Assembly: GCF_024734895.1 (NCBI RefSeq)
Contig: NZ_CP091430.1
Location: 3,242,501 to 3,306,500 of the forward strand
Source: Paenibacillus spongiae
Lineage (GTDB): Bacteria; Bacillota; Bacilli; Paenibacillales; Paenibacillaceae
Reading direction: 5' to 3'
DNA length: 64,000 nt
Notes under the pieces: generated by a model
What the model was told of the DNA's origin: nothing
Databases searched by the model: none
What the model saw: the letters and a program-made list of their open reading frames with translations, nothing else
Part shown: piece by piece, positions 1 through 8,989 of the stretch
How the letters are laid out: the number at the start of each line of letters is the position of its first letter
Numbering within the stretch: position 1 is the stretch's first letter
Program-made: the position numbers and the translations under genes

Positions 1-748
1 CCGCCACTTTATCTTCAACGTCTTGCGGGGCAGCTACGCCGATAAGCCCGACCATGTTATCGTAACCGACTCTGAAGGCGACAACAAACATAAGGGAGCC
101 GATCAGCAATGAAACAATGCCGTCAAGCAGCTTGAAATCGGTAAGAGCGGTGAATACAACGGCAATTAAGGCCAGTAAAGCGCCGGTCGTGGCTACAAGA
201 TCTTCATAGAAAACCAATCTGGTTGGAGGGGCGGCGCGCCCGATATTCCGGAAAGCGGATGGAATGATTCCGATTCCCGATGCTGCCGCTCTTGATTCAT
301 GAACGACTTCCTTCATCGCTTTGAACAAAATGATGCCGTCTACCGCAACCGAGGCGAGCAGGACGATCAGATTCAACCAGAAGCCATCGCTCGATTCCGC
401 AGGATGCGCGATGAGGTGCAGTCCCTCCAGAATCGTTTCGTAGGCCATGATCGTAACGACGAGGACGGCAATCATACAGAAGATATTGATAACCCGGCCG
501 AATCCGGTCGGAAACTTGCGAGTCGGCTTCTTTTCCGCCAGTACGCTTCCCGCAAATACAAAGCCTTGGTTGACCGCATCTGCAAAGGAGTGCATCATGG
601 AGGCAAACATGGCACCGTTGCCGGTGACGAAGTAGGCGATGCCTTTCAGGATCGAGAGAAAGGTGTTTCCGATCGCCGCGGCGGCGGATGAGGTGTTTCC
701 TTTCTTGAGTAAGCTAATAAACGATTCTTTCTTCGGTGCGGCTTCCAT
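1..748 (-). CDS. cation diffusion facilitator (CDF) family transporter, 3' end outside window
   Basis: Inner-membrane divalent-cation/proton antiporter of the CDF family (Zn/Mn/Fe/Co type; metal not predictable). The reverse-strand frame starts at ATG 748, with GGAGG about 11 nt upstream, and stays open to base 1, so about 249 codons are seen and the C-terminus is missing. Near residues 50-60 there is the CDF TM2 signature MHSFADAVNQ (H-S-x-x-D-x-x-N), followed by alternating hydrophobic segments (CMIAVLVVTIMAY, LIVLLASVAVDGIILF, TTGALLALIAVVF, IVSLLIGSLMFVVAFRVG). The visible part ends as the cytoplasmic domain begins. It is divergent from the gene at 928. A distant CDF-like exporter of other substrates cannot be excluded. 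Confidence 0.85.
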   Translation of the reverse strand, partial: MEAAPKKESFISLLKKGNTSSAAAAIGNTFLSILKGIAYFVTGNGAMFASMMHSFADAVNQGFVFAGSVLAEKKPTRKFPTGFGRVINIFCMIAVLVVTIMAYETILEGLHLIAHPAESSDGFWLNLIVLLASVAVDGIILFKAMKEVVHESRAAASGIGIIPSAFRNIGRAAPPTRLVFYEDLVATTGALLALIAVVFTALTDFKLLDGIVSLLIGSLMFVVAFRVGYDNMVGLIGVAAPQDVEDKVA

Positions 749-927
749 GTACGTTGAACGACCTCCATGCGGAAATTTTTTCCTGTTCATTTTATCATGA
801 TAAAAATAGAACAATCAATGTTCATTATGTACCCCATGTCGAAATTCAACATCTATTCAGATCAAATCGATTTTGCTAGATTAGATAGAGAAGATCACGA
901 TACGTTTCGGTAGAAGGAGGAACTATA

Positions 928-1584
928 TTGAGTCAGTTGGATTATCGGGAATTTGTTGATTTGGTAACGCAATCCGGCATTCTGCCGTTCTCGGATTTTG
1001 TACCTGAATATCCGGCGCTTACAACCGCAGCATCGCATAATAATTGGCACACAGGAACAGATACTGATCCATGGCTATGGAGAATCCGGATCGTTCAAGA
1101 TGGCGCTGCGGCATACGGCAAATTTTTTGGCACGAAAGCATCGTTTATTCATGTTGATTTCTTCCCGGTCGTCAAGACGATTCTGGCTTCCGACCGTACG
1201 GTTGAAGAACGGTATCAGGATGGCCTGCTATCAGCTTCCGCATATCGGATTTATAAAATATTGCGGGAGCAAGGGAACGTGGATTCGCGTCAATTGCGGA
1301 AACAAGCGGGGTTAGATACGAAAGAAAGCAAGAAAGAATATGACAGGGCTCTGATCGAGCTCCAAAATCAAGGGGATGTCGTCATAACCGGCTCGCAAGA
1401 AAGCGACAATGAATCCGGCTGGAGCAGCATGTGCTATGAATTATCGGACGATTGGATGAAATCCATACCAGGCAGCGGACGTTCTCTTACTATTGAAGAG
1501 GCCAAGGAGCAGCTGCGAGAGAAATTAACCAAGACGTGTTCGGGTCCTGCATATAAATATTTCGCCAAGAAAATGCAGCTGTAA
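928..1584 (+). CDS. AlkZ-related winged-helix protein
   Basis: Protein of 218 residues starting at TTG 928, with AAGGAGG about 8 nt upstream. The N-terminal third has the phrase HTGTDTDPWLWRIRIV followed by AAYGKFF, which I associate with proteins named AlkZ-related in Bacillales. Residues about 105-155 (RIYKILREQG to GDVVITG) look like a winged-helix unit, as in the HTH_42/AlkZ DNA glycosylase superfamily. The catalytic QxQ/QxD motif of true AlkZ/YcaQ glycosylases is not obvious, so a repair activity is not claimed. It stands alone and is followed by a bidirectional terminator shared with the convergent LacI gene. Confidence 0.6.
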   Translation: MSQLDYREFVDLVTQSGILPFSDFVPEYPALTTAASHNNWHTGTDTDPWLWRIRIVQDGAAAYGKFFGTKASFIHVDFFPVVKTILASDRTVEERYQDGLLSASAYRIYKILREQGNVDSRQLRKQAGLDTKESKKEYDRALIELQNQGDVVITGSQESDNESGWSSMCYELSDDWMKSIPGSGRSLTIEEAKEQLREKLTKTCSGPAYKYFAKKMQL

Positions 1585-1647
1585 CGATGCAATCATCTTT
1601 GGATGAGACTCCATGCTTCTATCGAGTATCGGTTATGAAAAAAAACA

Positions 1648-1682
1648 AAGAAGAGGACAGCCGCACAAGCTGTCCTCTTCTT
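1648..1682. terminator. bidirectional intrinsic terminator
   Basis: Perfect 13-bp inverted repeat, arm AAGAAGAGGACAG at 1648-1660 and its complement at 1670-1682, with a 9-nt loop. An A-run lies on one side and CTTCTT on the other. It sits between the convergent 928 gene and the LacI gene, whose stop codon overlaps its edge. Confidence 0.85.
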
Positions 1683-2719
1683 CATTTAGAGAGTTGCCTC
1701 TTCTTCCTCGGCGTTGTCACCGACTGCCTGACCACAAGAGCCGGCTGGACCAATATTTTGTTGCAGGGGGATTCGCGATCGTCTTGACGCCACAGCATCA
1801 GCTCAACCGCTTTCTTGGCAATGTGCTCACGCGGGTAATTGACCGAAGTAAGCGGAGGATACTGCCACTGGGATGAATCGAGATTGTCGAAGCCGACCAT
1901 CGATATATCGTCAGGCGTCTTGAAGCCGCGTGCGTTCAAGCTGTTGTTCAAGATGTAGGCGATCGGATCATTCGCACAGAAGAAGGCGGTCGGCAAATCG
2001 TCATAATCGATCTGGGTTACGATCGGACTGAAGTCAATATTCCCGAATGCATCCTTGAATCTCATATCGTAGATATGCTTGGAATTGGCCTCCAGCCCCC
2101 AATATTCCAATGCGTCGATAAAGCCCTTGTGCCGGTCGTGAAAACCAGGAGACAATCGCTTGTCGCCGATATAGCCGATTCGATGATGGCCGGCATGGAC
2201 CAAGTGTTGCACCGCCGTAAAAGCGCCTTGATAATCGTTGGGAAGAACGACATCGACATTCAATGCGGGGTAATCGTAATCGATGACAACGGTGGTCTTG
2301 CCGGTATCCTTCAGCTCTTCGGCAAATTTCTGCGAGAATCTCCCGAATAAGAAGAGAGCCATCGGGTTCTCCCGTGCAATGGAGTCGAAGATCGCACGGT
2401 CGCCCCCGTCCATTGGAACGCCATGAATAGCAACCTCCAAGCCATGCGCTTTCATCGCATTCGTTATAAAAAAATAAGTGGACATCGTATGAGGCTCCGT
2501 TAATTCCCGGCGGTCTACGATGATGAACGAACAGGGAGCAGTCTGCGCGGCGCTCTCCGCTTCCGGTATGCCGCGATACTTCATTGCATGAGCGGTTTCG
2601 AACACAAGCTTGCGCGTTGCTTCGCTGACGCCTTGATGCCCGCGCAGCGCCTTCGATACGGCCGCTGTCGAAAGTCCGAGCTTCTCCGATAAATCCCGCA
2701 GCGTGACTTTTTTCTTCAT
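1682..2719 (-). CDS. LacI family transcriptional regulator
   Basis: DNA-binding repressor of the LacI/GalR family, about 345 residues. The N-terminus holds the helix-turn-helix (VTLRDLSEKLGLSTAAVSKA, about residues 4-23) with the LacI hinge after it; the rest is a periplasmic-binding-like sugar-sensing domain (HHRIGYIGD, AFFCANDPIA, ISMVGFDNLD). I place the start at ATG 2719 because AAGGGG lies 8 nt upstream; an in-frame ATG at 2734 has no ribosome binding site. It is divergent from the GH5-like enzyme at 3006, so regulation of that gene, with a sugar released by the enzyme as inducer, is the natural inference. The AT-rich palindrome at 2858-2881 is a possible operator. Confidence 0.9.
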   Translation of the reverse strand: MKKKVTLRDLSEKLGLSTAAVSKALRGHQGVSEATRKLVFETAHAMKYRGIPEAESAAQTAPCSFIIVDRRELTEPHTMSTYFFITNAMKAHGLEVAIHGVPMDGGDRAIFDSIARENPMALFLFGRFSQKFAEELKDTGKTTVVIDYDYPALNVDVVLPNDYQGAFTAVQHLVHAGHHRIGYIGDKRLSPGFHDRHKGFIDALEYWGLEANSKHIYDMRFKDAFGNIDFSPIVTQIDYDDLPTAFFCANDPIAYILNNSLNARGFKTPDDISMVGFDNLDSSQWQYPPLTSVNYPREHIAKKAVELMLWRQDDRESPCNKILVQPALVVRQSVTTPRKKRQLSK

Positions 2720-2814
2720 CTCGAACCCCTTCATTATTGGTGATCATATTCATCCATGTTAACATTCAGATTAAAATTAATCAACGTCGGCCATGTATGA
2801 ACGCTATAATTCGA

Positions 2815-2843
2815 TTGACAAAATCAGGTTATACAAATAAAAT
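2815..2843 (+). promoter_or_regulatory. sigma-A promoter for the GH5-like gene
   Basis: TTGACA at 2815-2820, a 17-bp spacer, and TAAAAT at 2838-2843. A start near 2850 would give a 5' UTR of about 155 nt before ATG 3006. Confidence 0.65.
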
Positions 2844-2857
2844 ATTTCCGAATAGAA

Positions 2858-2881
2858 GTTAATTAAATTAACTTAATTAAC
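2858..2881. promoter_or_regulatory. AT-rich palindrome, candidate operator
   Basis: Inverted repeat with 9-bp arms (GTTAATTAA at 2858-2866, TTAATTAAC at 2873-2881) and a 6-nt centre, just downstream of the predicted transcription start of the GH5-like gene. It lacks the central CG typical of LacI-family operators, so the link to the adjacent LacI protein is inference from position only. Confidence 0.4.
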
Positions 2882-3005
2882 TTAAATATTAACTGAGGGG
2901 GCGGTGCGTTCATTAATTCTACGCAGTCTGAACAAGGGTACATGGGTTGGAATCGTGGAATCAGTCAGACCTCAAGCAAAGCATTGTTAAGGAGGAAATA
3001 GAATA

Positions 3006-4214
3006 ATGAGAAAAATGATGATGTTCGCGCTCGCATCCGCACTTGTCATGGTAATTTTCGCACAAGGCGTCAGCAATGCAGCGGCAGGCATGCCCGACAA
3101 GCCAGGCAAGAAGCAGCAGCTGGGCTTGCAGGTGAATAAAGGCGGGAAATTGATTAAAGACGGCAAACCGTATAGAGGAATCGGCGTCAATTTCTTCGAT
3201 GCTTTCATACGGGGATTGGATGATAACAACAACACCAGCTACCGCGAGGGGTTCGAGGCGCTGGGAGAATACGGCATTCCATTCGCGCGTTTCTCAGTGG
3301 GCGGATATTGGCCGGTTCAATGGAAGCTGTATAACGAAGATAAGCAACGTTATTTTGAAATACTCGATGATGTCGTCAAAGCTGCGGAAGACAACAATGT
3401 CGGACTGATCCCGTCCTTCTTCTGGTCGTTCGCCGCCGCGGATTTGGCCGGTGATCCGATGAACCGTTGGGGGATGCCTGAAAGCAATCTTCATCAATTC
3501 ATGAAGACGTATGTGCGCGAAGTCGTCACGCGTTACAAGGATTCGCCGGCTATCTGGGGCTGGGAATTCGGCAATGAATACAATTTATCCTCCGATCTGC
3601 CGAATGCCAGCGATTGGCGTCCGCCGGTCATCCCGGAGCTTGGCACTCCAACCTTCCGAACCCAAGAGGATGAATTGACGCATTCCATGATACGCATCGC
3701 GTTTACGGAATTCGCCAAGGAAGTGCGCAAATATGATCCTGACCGGATCATCATATCCGGCAACAGCATTCCGCGGGCTTCCGAGTGGAATCAAGAGCAG
3801 CATTTGACATGGGATCAGGATACAGAGGAGCAATTCGCCGAGATGCTGAATAAAGACAATCCGGATCCGATGGATACGATCAGCGTCCATATTTATGATA
3901 AGGAAGAACGGCGCTTCGCCAGAACCGTACCCGTGGAAGAGCTGCTGGAGAAGTTGATGAAGATTTCGAAGAAAGCGAAGAAGCCATTGTTTGTAGGCGA
4001 ATTCGGTGCAGGCGAAGACCAAGGACACGAAGTGGCGAAACAAAACTTCGAAAGGCTGATTACAGCCATCGACGATGCCCGCGTTCCTCTGTCGGCTGTG
4101 TGGGTGTTCGATTTGTCCAATCAGCCGACCAACACGATTACGACTACGAACGAAAGATCCTATCAGCTGGATCGGATTCAAGAGATCAATGAATCGATGA
4201 GCGATGATGATTAA
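3006..4214 (+). CDS. secreted GH5-type (mannanase/cellulase-like) glycoside hydrolase
   Basis: Retaining clan GH-A glycosidase, exported. Residues 1-27 form a signal peptide (MRKMMMFALASALVMVIFAQ, cleavage after an Ala-rich stretch). The barrel carries the acid/base in WGWEFGNEYN (Glu191) and the nucleophile in FVGEFGAGED (Glu332), with SVHIYD between them. At 402 residues it is a single catalytic domain with no carbohydrate-binding module. GH5 subfamilies with this layout are often beta-mannanases or related endoglycanases; the substrate cannot be fixed from sequence. The ribosome binding site AAGGAGG lies about 10 nt before ATG 3006. Divergent LacI neighbour and a strong promoter suggest carbohydrate induction. 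Confidence 0.85.
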   Translation: MRKMMMFALASALVMVIFAQGVSNAAAGMPDKPGKKQQLGLQVNKGGKLIKDGKPYRGIGVNFFDAFIRGLDDNNNTSYREGFEALGEYGIPFARFSVGGYWPVQWKLYNEDKQRYFEILDDVVKAAEDNNVGLIPSFFWSFAAADLAGDPMNRWGMPESNLHQFMKTYVREVVTRYKDSPAIWGWEFGNEYNLSSDLPNASDWRPPVIPELGTPTFRTQEDELTHSMIRIAFTEFAKEVRKYDPDRIIISGNSIPRASEWNQEQHLTWDQDTEEQFAEMLNKDNPDPMDTISVHIYDKEERRFARTVPVEELLEKLMKISKKAKKPLFVGEFGAGEDQGHEVAKQNFERLITAIDDARVPLSAVWVFDLSNQPTNTITTTNERSYQLDRIQEINESMSDDD

Positions 4215-4251
4215 GAGGGGTACGAGATACGTACATCACGAATGAAAAGAA

Positions 4252-4293
4252 AAAAAATCGTCTTCAAGACATTCGTCTTGAGGACGATTTTTT
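4252..4293. terminator. bidirectional intrinsic terminator
   Basis: Hairpin with 19-nt arms (4252-4270 and 4275-4293, one mismatch) flanked by an A-run and a T-run, between the convergent GH5-like and ABC transporter genes. Confidence 0.9.
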
Positions 4294-4313
4294 CGTGCTG
4301 CCGCCCGGGCACA

Positions 4314-6086
4314 CTAATCCTTCACTACGGCAGGGTGTTCCAGCGTGTTAACATTTATAAGCTGCATGTTGTATAAGTTCGCGTAGGTGCCGTTCATTGC
4401 AAGCAATTCATCATGCGTTCCTTGCTCATCAACTCCGTTGTCGGCCAGCACAATAATTCGGTGCGCATTTCGCACGGTGGATAAACGGTGCGCGATGACG
4501 AGTGTCGTGCGGTTGTGAGTCAATGTCTCCAATGAATCTTGGACAGCCTTTTCACTTTCGTTATCCAAAGAGCTTGTCGCTTCATCAAAAATAATGATAG
4601 GCGGGTTCTTTAAGAAAACGCGCGCAATGCTCAGCCGTTGTTTCTGGCCTCCGGATAATTTCACGCCGCGTTGACCGATATCCGTATCGTATCCGTCCGG
4701 CAGTTCCATGATAAAATCATGCGCATTGGCCTTTTTGGCTGCTTCGACGATTTCATCCATGGTTGCGTCCATCTTGCCGTAGCGGATATTGTCCGAGACG
4801 GTTCCGGCGAACAAGTAGACATCCTGCTGAACGAAGCCTATGTTCCGCCTTAATGAACGTAAGCTAATCTCTTTAATATTCCTGCCATCAAGAAGAATGG
4901 CCCCTTCGTTTAGTTCATAAAATCGGGGGATCAACGAACATAGGGTTGATTTGCCGATACCTGAAGGCCCCACCAATGCGACGTATTCCCCGGCTTTAAT
5001 ATGAAGAGATACGTTCTTGAGGACAGCGTCGTCGTTAACATTGTACCTGAAGCTTGCATCGATAAATTCCACATGACCGTGAACGTGCTTCAGTTCTATT
5101 GCGCCCGGCGTGTCTTGGATATCCGGCTCAACCTCCAAAATATCCATAAACCGGTCGAATCCGGTGATCCCTTCCTGATATAGCCTTGCAAAATTGACTA
5201 ACCGCTGAATCGGCTCAATCAGAATTCCGATGCATAAGAAGAACGTGAGCAGATCTGCAAGATCCATCGAAGCATTCACGATCGCGGCGCCGCCAAAGAC
5301 GATCACGGCTATGGTGATGAGCTGCGTGAACGCGATCAAACCTTCATGAAAGAGGGTCTCGCTCTTATAGCCTTCTCTCCGGCTTTGAACAAAACGATTG
5401 TTTTCGTAGGCGAACTTCTTCTTTTCGATCTCTTCGTTTGCGAACGACTGTACAACCCTGATGCCCGATAGCGTGTCTTCAACCTGCGCATTAATATCGC
5501 CGATCCGGTCTTTGCTTCTTCTTAGCGCAGCATTCATTTTGTTATTATAATAAAACGCGTAAACAGCCATGATAGGCAGAAAAAGAAGCACGATTAAGGC
5601 AAGCTTCGCGTCAATATAGAATAGAATCCCGAATGCGCCGGCGAACTTCAGGACGGATATAACGATATCCTCGGGTCCGTGATGAAATAATTCGGTAAGC
5701 CCGAATATATCATTCGTGGTCCGCGTCATTAACTGGCCTGTTTTTTGTCCATCGTAAAAACGAAACGAAAGCTTCTGATAATGATCAAACATTTCGCTTC
5801 GCATGTCGCCTTCCATCTTAGCCCCCATCATATGCCCCTGATAGGAAATAAACATATTGAAGATGGTATGAATGATAACCAGCGCAAGCATGACGGCGCC
5901 CATCATGTAGATTTGACTTAACGAATCGGAACTGTTTTCCTCTAATACATTGACCGTAATGTATCTGATGCATAGCGGAAGCGCCAATGTAACGGCCGAT
6001 ACAATAAACGCGCAGGCGAGGTCTGCAGTTAACAAGCCTAAATAAGGCTTGTAATAAGAAAAAAACTTCTTGGTTCTGGATTTCAA
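4314..6086 (-). CDS. ABC exporter, fused permease and ATPase (half transporter)
   Basis: MsbA/LmrA-type ABC exporter half, about 590 residues, likely a homodimer in the membrane. Residues about 1-300 hold six membrane segments; the ATPase has Walker A LVGPSGIGKST, signature LSGGQKQR, Walker B IIIFDEATSSLD and H-loop IAHRLS. I choose TTG 6086 because GGAGGAG lies 7 nt upstream; the upstream in-frame ATG 6137 has no ribosome binding site and would add 17 unlikely residues. Substrate unknown (multidrug or lipid are usual for this class). A palindromic hairpin lies just upstream at 6110-6135. Confidence 0.9.
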   Translation of the reverse strand: MKSRTKKFFSYYKPYLGLLTADLACAFIVSAVTLALPLCIRYITVNVLEENSSDSLSQIYMMGAVMLALVIIHTIFNMFISYQGHMMGAKMEGDMRSEMFDHYQKLSFRFYDGQKTGQLMTRTTNDIFGLTELFHHGPEDIVISVLKFAGAFGILFYIDAKLALIVLLFLPIMAVYAFYYNNKMNAALRRSKDRIGDINAQVEDTLSGIRVVQSFANEEIEKKKFAYENNRFVQSRREGYKSETLFHEGLIAFTQLITIAVIVFGGAAIVNASMDLADLLTFFLCIGILIEPIQRLVNFARLYQEGITGFDRFMDILEVEPDIQDTPGAIELKHVHGHVEFIDASFRYNVNDDAVLKNVSLHIKAGEYVALVGPSGIGKSTLCSLIPRFYELNEGAILLDGRNIKEISLRSLRRNIGFVQQDVYLFAGTVSDNIRYGKMDATMDEIVEAAKKANAHDFIMELPDGYDTDIGQRGVKLSGGQKQRLSIARVFLKNPPIIIFDEATSSLDNESEKAVQDSLETLTHNRTTLVIAHRLSTVRNAHRIIVLADNGVDEQGTHDELLAMNGTYANLYNMQLINVNTLEHPAVVKD

Positions 6087-6481
6087 AATAAGCTCTCCTC
6101 CATTGGTAAGGAGGGTTATACGATCGTAGCCCTCCAATATTCATTTCGAGTTTGGAGTTCAATTGTTTTTCTCATTCTCAACACCCATTTCTGAAGTTTT
6201 ATGAATCGCATCCGAAGCTTGCAATGGAAGGTGCGATTGTCATTATTTTACCATTTGGTTACCGTTTCTGTCTCGAATAGAAGACTTATTGGGACTGGTA
6301 AACTTCAGTTATAACGATTTTGTATCAGCGCCGGGCAAATAGTGTCTATTCTATGTACGGGGAGCAATTTCTGGATTAGAATAAATAGAGCGGGAAACCA
6401 ATATATGGGAGGTTATTGCGCGCAAGATGCTGTTTATGCATTTCATCAGAATTCATTACTTAACTTGAATGGAGCAGCTGA
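6087..6481. other. intergenic region between ABC exporter and histidine phosphatase
   Basis: Divergent intergenic stretch of 395 bases. Apart from the palindrome at 6110-6135 I see no convincing gene, RNA or repeat. An open frame of 26 codons from ATG 6405 overlaps the start of the next gene by ATGA but has no ribosome binding site, so it is not called. Confidence 0.5.
6110..6135 (-). promoter_or_regulatory. palindrome upstream of ABC exporter, candidate operator or mRNA hairpin
   Basis: Reading with the transporter, GGAGGG and CCCTCC flank a central palindrome TACGATCGTA, about 12 nt upstream of the ribosome binding site. It could be a MarR- or TetR-type operator or an RNA stem; no regulator gene is adjacent. 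Confidence 0.4.
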
Positions 6482-7057
6482 ATGACAACGAGAATTGGAT
6501 TTGTGCGGCACGGAACGACAGATTGGAATGCCGAGAGAAGAGCCCAAGGCCAGAGCGATATACCGCTTAATGCCGCTGGCCGTATACAAGCACATGCATT
6601 GTCAGAACGATTGAAGAATGAGCAGTGGGACGTTATTTTTTCCAGTGACCTGTCGCGGGCGAAGGAAACGGCCGATATTGTCGCTGCGGCGCTCGGAGTA
6701 TCGATACATACAGATCCGCGGCTAAGAGAAATCCATAAAGGCGAGACAGAGGGAACCACTTTGGAAGAACGCGTAACGAGGTGGGGAGAGCACTGGGAGA
6801 AGATGCCCCTCGGGATGGAGGATGAACAGTCCGCAGCAGCAAGGGGGACATCGTTCATCGCAGAGATCGCAGAAGCCTTCCGGGGAAAGAGCATTCTTGT
6901 CGTTAGCCATGGAGCGCTGATCGGCTTAACCGTGAAGCGTTTAATCGCTTCGGTGAATATCGAGGTGCATTTTCATAATACCTCCATAACGGCCATCCAT
7001 TACAATGGTATCGAATGGAAGTGTGAGTTGTTTAATTGTGCCAAGCATCTCGCTTGA
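6482..7057 (+). CDS. histidine phosphatase family protein (phosphoglycerate mutase-like)
   Basis: Cytoplasmic phosphatase of the branch-1 histidine phosphatase superfamily, 191 residues. The N-terminal catalytic motif VRHGTTDWN holds the phospho-accepting His; LREIHKGETEG supplies the catalytic Glu, and VVSHGALIG the second His. Length and motifs match the small CobC/PhoE/GpmB-like group; the substrate is not predictable. ATG 6482 follows GGAG at about 7 nt. No operon partner is evident, as the next gene is 233 nt away. Confidence 0.88.
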   Translation: MTTRIGFVRHGTTDWNAERRAQGQSDIPLNAAGRIQAHALSERLKNEQWDVIFSSDLSRAKETADIVAAALGVSIHTDPRLREIHKGETEGTTLEERVTRWGEHWEKMPLGMEDEQSAAARGTSFIAEIAEAFRGKSILVVSHGALIGLTVKRLIASVNIEVHFHNTSITAIHYNGIEWKCELFNCAKHLA

Positions 7058-7290
7058 CAATAATAGCTACAAGCTATAGGTCACTTCTCTGCTGGAGGGC
7101 GGCCTTTTTATGATAAACGAGTGGGAAGTATTGCTCTCAATCCGATACAATAGTCAGGCCGTGTGAAGCGGGAAGTCTCTGAACTCGTATGTGGAAAATA
7201 TTTCTTGAAAAGAGAACGTATGTGCGGTATTCTGGTGATGAATGGCCCAATCGGATTCTGAAGTTTCGATAAACAAGAAGGAGGCAAGCT

Positions 7291-8145
7291 ATGAACGGTT
7301 TCCTTAGTAAAGTCGAACAAACAGACACCTATCCTATCCCTGCCATACTTTTCGATGGGGGTACGATTAATGTCACGCTCGAACGGCATGAAGAAGCGAT
7401 CGCCTGGTGCCGGCACGTGATGGGGGTGACCGTTGTACGGCAAGAGAATTGGACACCCGGTCCCGATGCAGTCGAGGGGAAGATGACTCATATGGGATGG
7501 GGACTGTGGATTGAATCCGGCAGGGCCGCAGACGGAACGCCTGCGCCTGCGGCGGGCCGCGAGCCTGTCGATACGACGGTTCATTGGTATTGGCGTGTCC
7601 GCAGCTTGCGGCAGAAGCTTGACGAACTGCAGCGGATAGGCGTGGAGACTTCCGCTGTCTATACCGATCCCGAAGGCAGAGAAGCGGCGGATTTCCGGTT
7701 CATGGATTCCGGTACATGGCTAACGGCCATTGAAGATGCGACATTGGAGAATGATTCCTTCGCCGACGCGGATGTAACGCGGATCAGGGTCAAGAATCTG
7801 CAGCACGCCATTGCGTGGTATAAACAATATTTGGGTATGCAAGAAGAGCCCGGCCGATCGAATGATGCATGCTGTGTGATGACCTTAGGAATTAACTACA
7901 GCACAGACGGCCGATCCGTATGGTTATTGGAGGAAGATCCGGACTGGTCCGATCATGGCCCGCTCGACGGATTGTTCCGGACACGGAGCTTTATAGCGGA
8001 TCGAGAGGCATTCTTTAATTACTATCAATTTCTGAAAGACAGCGGGAACCTTGTTTCGGAGATGGGCGGATACGTCGAGCGCGGAAGAGTGTTCTTCCAC
8101 GTCTATGATCCGGATGGCAATCGGTTCGACGTCAGTCATTGTTAA
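7291..8145 (+). CDS. VOC family protein, two-domain (glyoxalase/bleomycin-resistance fold)
   Basis: Protein of 284 residues with two vicinal-oxygen-chelate modules, about residues 20-150 and 160-284. The second ends in the usual HVYDPDGNRFDV phrase; the first contains VTLERHEEAIAWC, typical of the first strand and helix of the fold. AAGGAGG precedes ATG 7291 by about 7 nt. It leads a four-gene run (VOC, VOC, VOC, P-loop kinase) with short gaps, probably one transcript. Possible roles are metal-dependent modification, or binding, of a small toxic molecule; a specific reaction is not inferable. Confidence 0.8.
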   Translation: MNGFLSKVEQTDTYPIPAILFDGGTINVTLERHEEAIAWCRHVMGVTVVRQENWTPGPDAVEGKMTHMGWGLWIESGRAADGTPAPAAGREPVDTTVHWYWRVRSLRQKLDELQRIGVETSAVYTDPEGREAADFRFMDSGTWLTAIEDATLENDSFADADVTRIRVKNLQHAIAWYKQYLGMQEEPGRSNDACCVMTLGINYSTDGRSVWLLEEDPDWSDHGPLDGLFRTRSFIADREAFFNYYQFLKDSGNLVSEMGGYVERGRVFFHVYDPDGNRFDVSHC

Positions 8146-8171
8146 ATGATCATGCGAGGGCGGTGTTAAGT

Positions 8172-8534
8172 GTGAGTGGACAAGTCATAGAGAAATTCGT
8201 TGAACGTATCGATGCTGTTTTCCTGCCTGTGCGAGACCTTCAAGAATCGTTGACGTGGTATCAGGAGGTATTCGGATTTGAATTACGCTGGAAGAACGAA
8301 AGAATGGGCGGGCTTGCCATTGCTCCGAATTGCGGATTCCATCTGGTGCAAATCCCTGATTTCCAGCCGATCAATCAATATACGCCGTTCAATTTCGTGG
8401 TGCAGGACGTTGAACAGATTCGAACTCGATTACTGGATCGAGGCGTTACCGTCTCGGATTTAAGACATGGCGAGCCCAAACGGTTTGATTTGACCGATGT
8501 GAACGGCAATATGATCAGCGTGATTCAAGTGTAA
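8172..8534 (+). CDS. VOC family protein, single domain
   Basis: Glyoxalase-fold protein of about 120 residues. It starts with RIDAVFLPVRDLQESLTWYQ and ends with FDLTDVNGNMISVIQV, the standard VOC beta-alpha-beta-beta-beta pattern. The start is taken at GTG 8172, 6 nt after a GGCGGTG-type binding site; a longer reading from TTG 8139 would overlap the upstream gene. It is the second gene of the VOC run. Single-domain VOC proteins dimerise to build the metal site; enzymatic activity is not established here. Confidence 0.75.
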   Translation: MSGQVIEKFVERIDAVFLPVRDLQESLTWYQEVFGFELRWKNERMGGLAIAPNCGFHLVQIPDFQPINQYTPFNFVVQDVEQIRTRLLDRGVTVSDLRHGEPKRFDLTDVNGNMISVIQV

Positions 8535-8569
8535 TTCACTCTTCTTACTACGTCCGGAGGTGTCTTTTC

Positions 8570-8968
8570 GTGAAAGAACCCGTTGCTCTGATTCATAATC
8601 ACTTGAAGTACGCATCGCAAGTGCTGGTAGTGAAGGATTTGTCAGAAGCTCAGCAATATTACAGGGACGTGCTGGGATTCACCATCGATGGCGACTTTGT
8701 AAGACGGGACGGCGTTCATTTTCTGTTCAAAGAGAACCGGTCCGTAGGAGCGGTTCGGCCGAATTCTCATATAGACGTGGTGCTGGACACTTATATATGG
8801 GTTGAGGATGTCGACGCAATCTACGAGGAGCTGAGGAAGAAGGGCGCCAACGTTATATTCGGACCGATGAATATGGATTACAATATGCGGGATCTATTGA
8901 TTGAGGACCTTTACGGGTACAGACTTTGCTTCGGGGGGCCGATCAGAGAAGGTGCAGACGTTTATTAA
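8570..8968 (+). CDS. VOC family protein, single domain
   Basis: Protein of 132 residues, started by GTG 8570 with GGAGGTG 8 nt upstream. ASQVLVVKDLSEAQQYYRDVLGF is the first VOC beta-alpha unit; VEDVDAIYEELRKKGANVIFGP and the terminal IEDLYGYRLCFGG complete the fold. This layout resembles bleomycin/fosfomycin-resistance-like VOC proteins, but such names are often over-assigned. Third gene of the run; the kinase starts 21 nt downstream. Confidence 0.78.
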   Translation: MKEPVALIHNHLKYASQVLVVKDLSEAQQYYRDVLGFTIDGDFVRRDGVHFLFKENRSVGAVRPNSHIDVVLDTYIWVEDVDAIYEELRKKGANVIFGPMNMDYNMRDLLIEDLYGYRLCFGGPIREGADVY

Positions 8969-8989
8969 AGCACCAACAGGAGGTTGATT

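Noticed and set aside
2034..2765. Long minus-strand open frame of 243 codons overlapping the LacI gene
   Set aside because: Same strand, different frame of a clear LacI gene; Arg/Cys-rich composition typical of a shadow frame.
6405..6484. 26-codon ORF overlapping the start of the histidine phosphatase
   Set aside because: No Shine-Dalgarno sequence; the ATGA overlap alone is weak evidence.
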